Assembly: GCA_016869895.1 (NCBI GenBank)
Contig: VGDC01000087.1
Location: forward strand, 1-7,455
Length of the DNA: 7,455 bases
Reading direction: 5' to 3'
Source of the DNA: Alphaproteobacteria bacterium
GTDB lineage: Bacteria > Pseudomonadota > Alphaproteobacteria > Rickettsiales > VGDC01
Each line of letters begins with the position of its first letter. The first letter of the stretch is position 1. The notes under the pieces were generated by a model. That model was given only the letters and a program-made list of their open reading frames with translations. It was not told where the DNA came from and made no database searches. A program made the translations under genes and the position numbers. This document shows, one piece after another, positions 6,965-7,455 of this stretch.

Positions 6965-7455
6965 TTATGCCTTTTTCGCTTTAGGTTTTGCTGCTTTTGC
7001 GGCCGGTTTCTCAGCCTTGGGTACCGCTTTTTCAGCTTTCGGCGCGGCTTTCTTCTTGGGAGCCGATTTTTTCTTTCCACCGGGCGTTGCGCTTTTCTTC
7101 TCAATCAGTGCGATGGCTTCTTCCAGCGAGAACGTGTTCACATCCGCGTCGCGGGGGAGGGAGGCATTCACTTTACCGAATTTGATGTAAGGGCCGTATT
7201 TGCCTTCGAAAATCTGCAAATCCGCATTGTTTTCCGGATGTTTGCCGATGGTGCGGATGGGCTCGGCGGCCTTGGCGGGGGCTTTGGCTTCCGCCAGCAC
7301 GGCTACGGCACGGTTGATGCCGATGGTCAGCACATCATCATTGCGCAAGGTCGTGTATTTCCCGTCGGTCAGCAGGTAAGGGCCGAAGCGTCCGAGGCCA
7401 GCGAGGATGGGTTTACCCGTGTCTGGGTGATTGCCGAGTTCGCGGGGCAGGGAGA
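6965..7455 (-). CDS. topA: DNA topoisomerase I, C-terminal part (5' end outside window)
   Basis: The last 162 residues of a type IA topoisomerase, running in from the right edge of the window. TopA relaxes negative supercoils by cutting and rejoining one DNA strand. The nucleolytic core lies outside the window. Visible here are two C-terminal repeats of the Toprim_C_rpt type. The first has NHPDTGKPI and LGRFGPYL, followed by DDVLTIGINRAV. The second has GKHPENNADLQIFEGKYGPY and NASLPRD, followed by TFSLEEAIALI. These repeats bind single-stranded DNA. A long Lys/Ala/Pro tail (about the last 45 residues) follows, as is common in alphaproteobacterial TopA. The frame stays open to the window edge, so the internal TTG at 7348 is not the start. 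The TAA at 6965-6967 lies 2 nt before the rnr TTG. Confidence 0.95.
   Translation of the reverse strand, partial: SLPRELGNHPDTGKPILAGLGRFGPYLLTDGKYTTLRNDDVLTIGINRAVAVLAEAKAPAKAAEPIRTIGKHPENNADLQIFEGKYGPYIKFGKVNASLPRDADVNTFSLEEAIALIEKKSATPGGKKKSAPKKKAAPKAEKAVPKAEKPAAKAAKPKAKKA

Overview
The window looks like a chromosomal segment of an alphaproteobacterium. The support is a minus-strand topA-rnr pair followed by a complex I NDUFS4-type accessory subunit (a family typical of Alphaproteobacteria and mitochondria), plus a MarR regulator of a type I associate with Alphaproteobacteria. I cannot name the genus. No insertion sequence, phage gene, tRNA, rRNA or CRISPR array is visible.

Left block, plus strand (about 1-1712). 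The last codons of a possible upstream gene end at 46. A strong palindrome follows at 54-76. Next come a MarR-family regulator (118-591) and, 15 nt later, a periplasmic solute receptor of the TAXI class of TRAP transporters (607-1659). The two read as one transcription unit, and no TRAP membrane subunits are present. A GC stem flanked by A and T tracts (about 1676-1710) ends this unit and can also end the converging minus-strand unit.

Right block, minus strand (7455 down to 1726). The gene order is topA (3' part only), rnr, NDUFS4-like, a DUF2610-like protein, and a 623-residue protein I do not recognise. Gaps are 2 nt (topA/rnr), 17 nt (rnr/NDUFS4-like, using the start with the good ribosome binding site), 57 nt, and 6 nt. 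The first genes are housekeeping: DNA supercoiling, RNA decay and respiratory complex I. The last two, tightly coupled, are of unknown function and are the least explained part of the window.

Nothing here amounts to a clearly new system. The best candidates for a second look are the DUF2610-like/623-residue pair, the orphan TAXI receptor under a MarR regulator, and the palindrome in front of that regulator.
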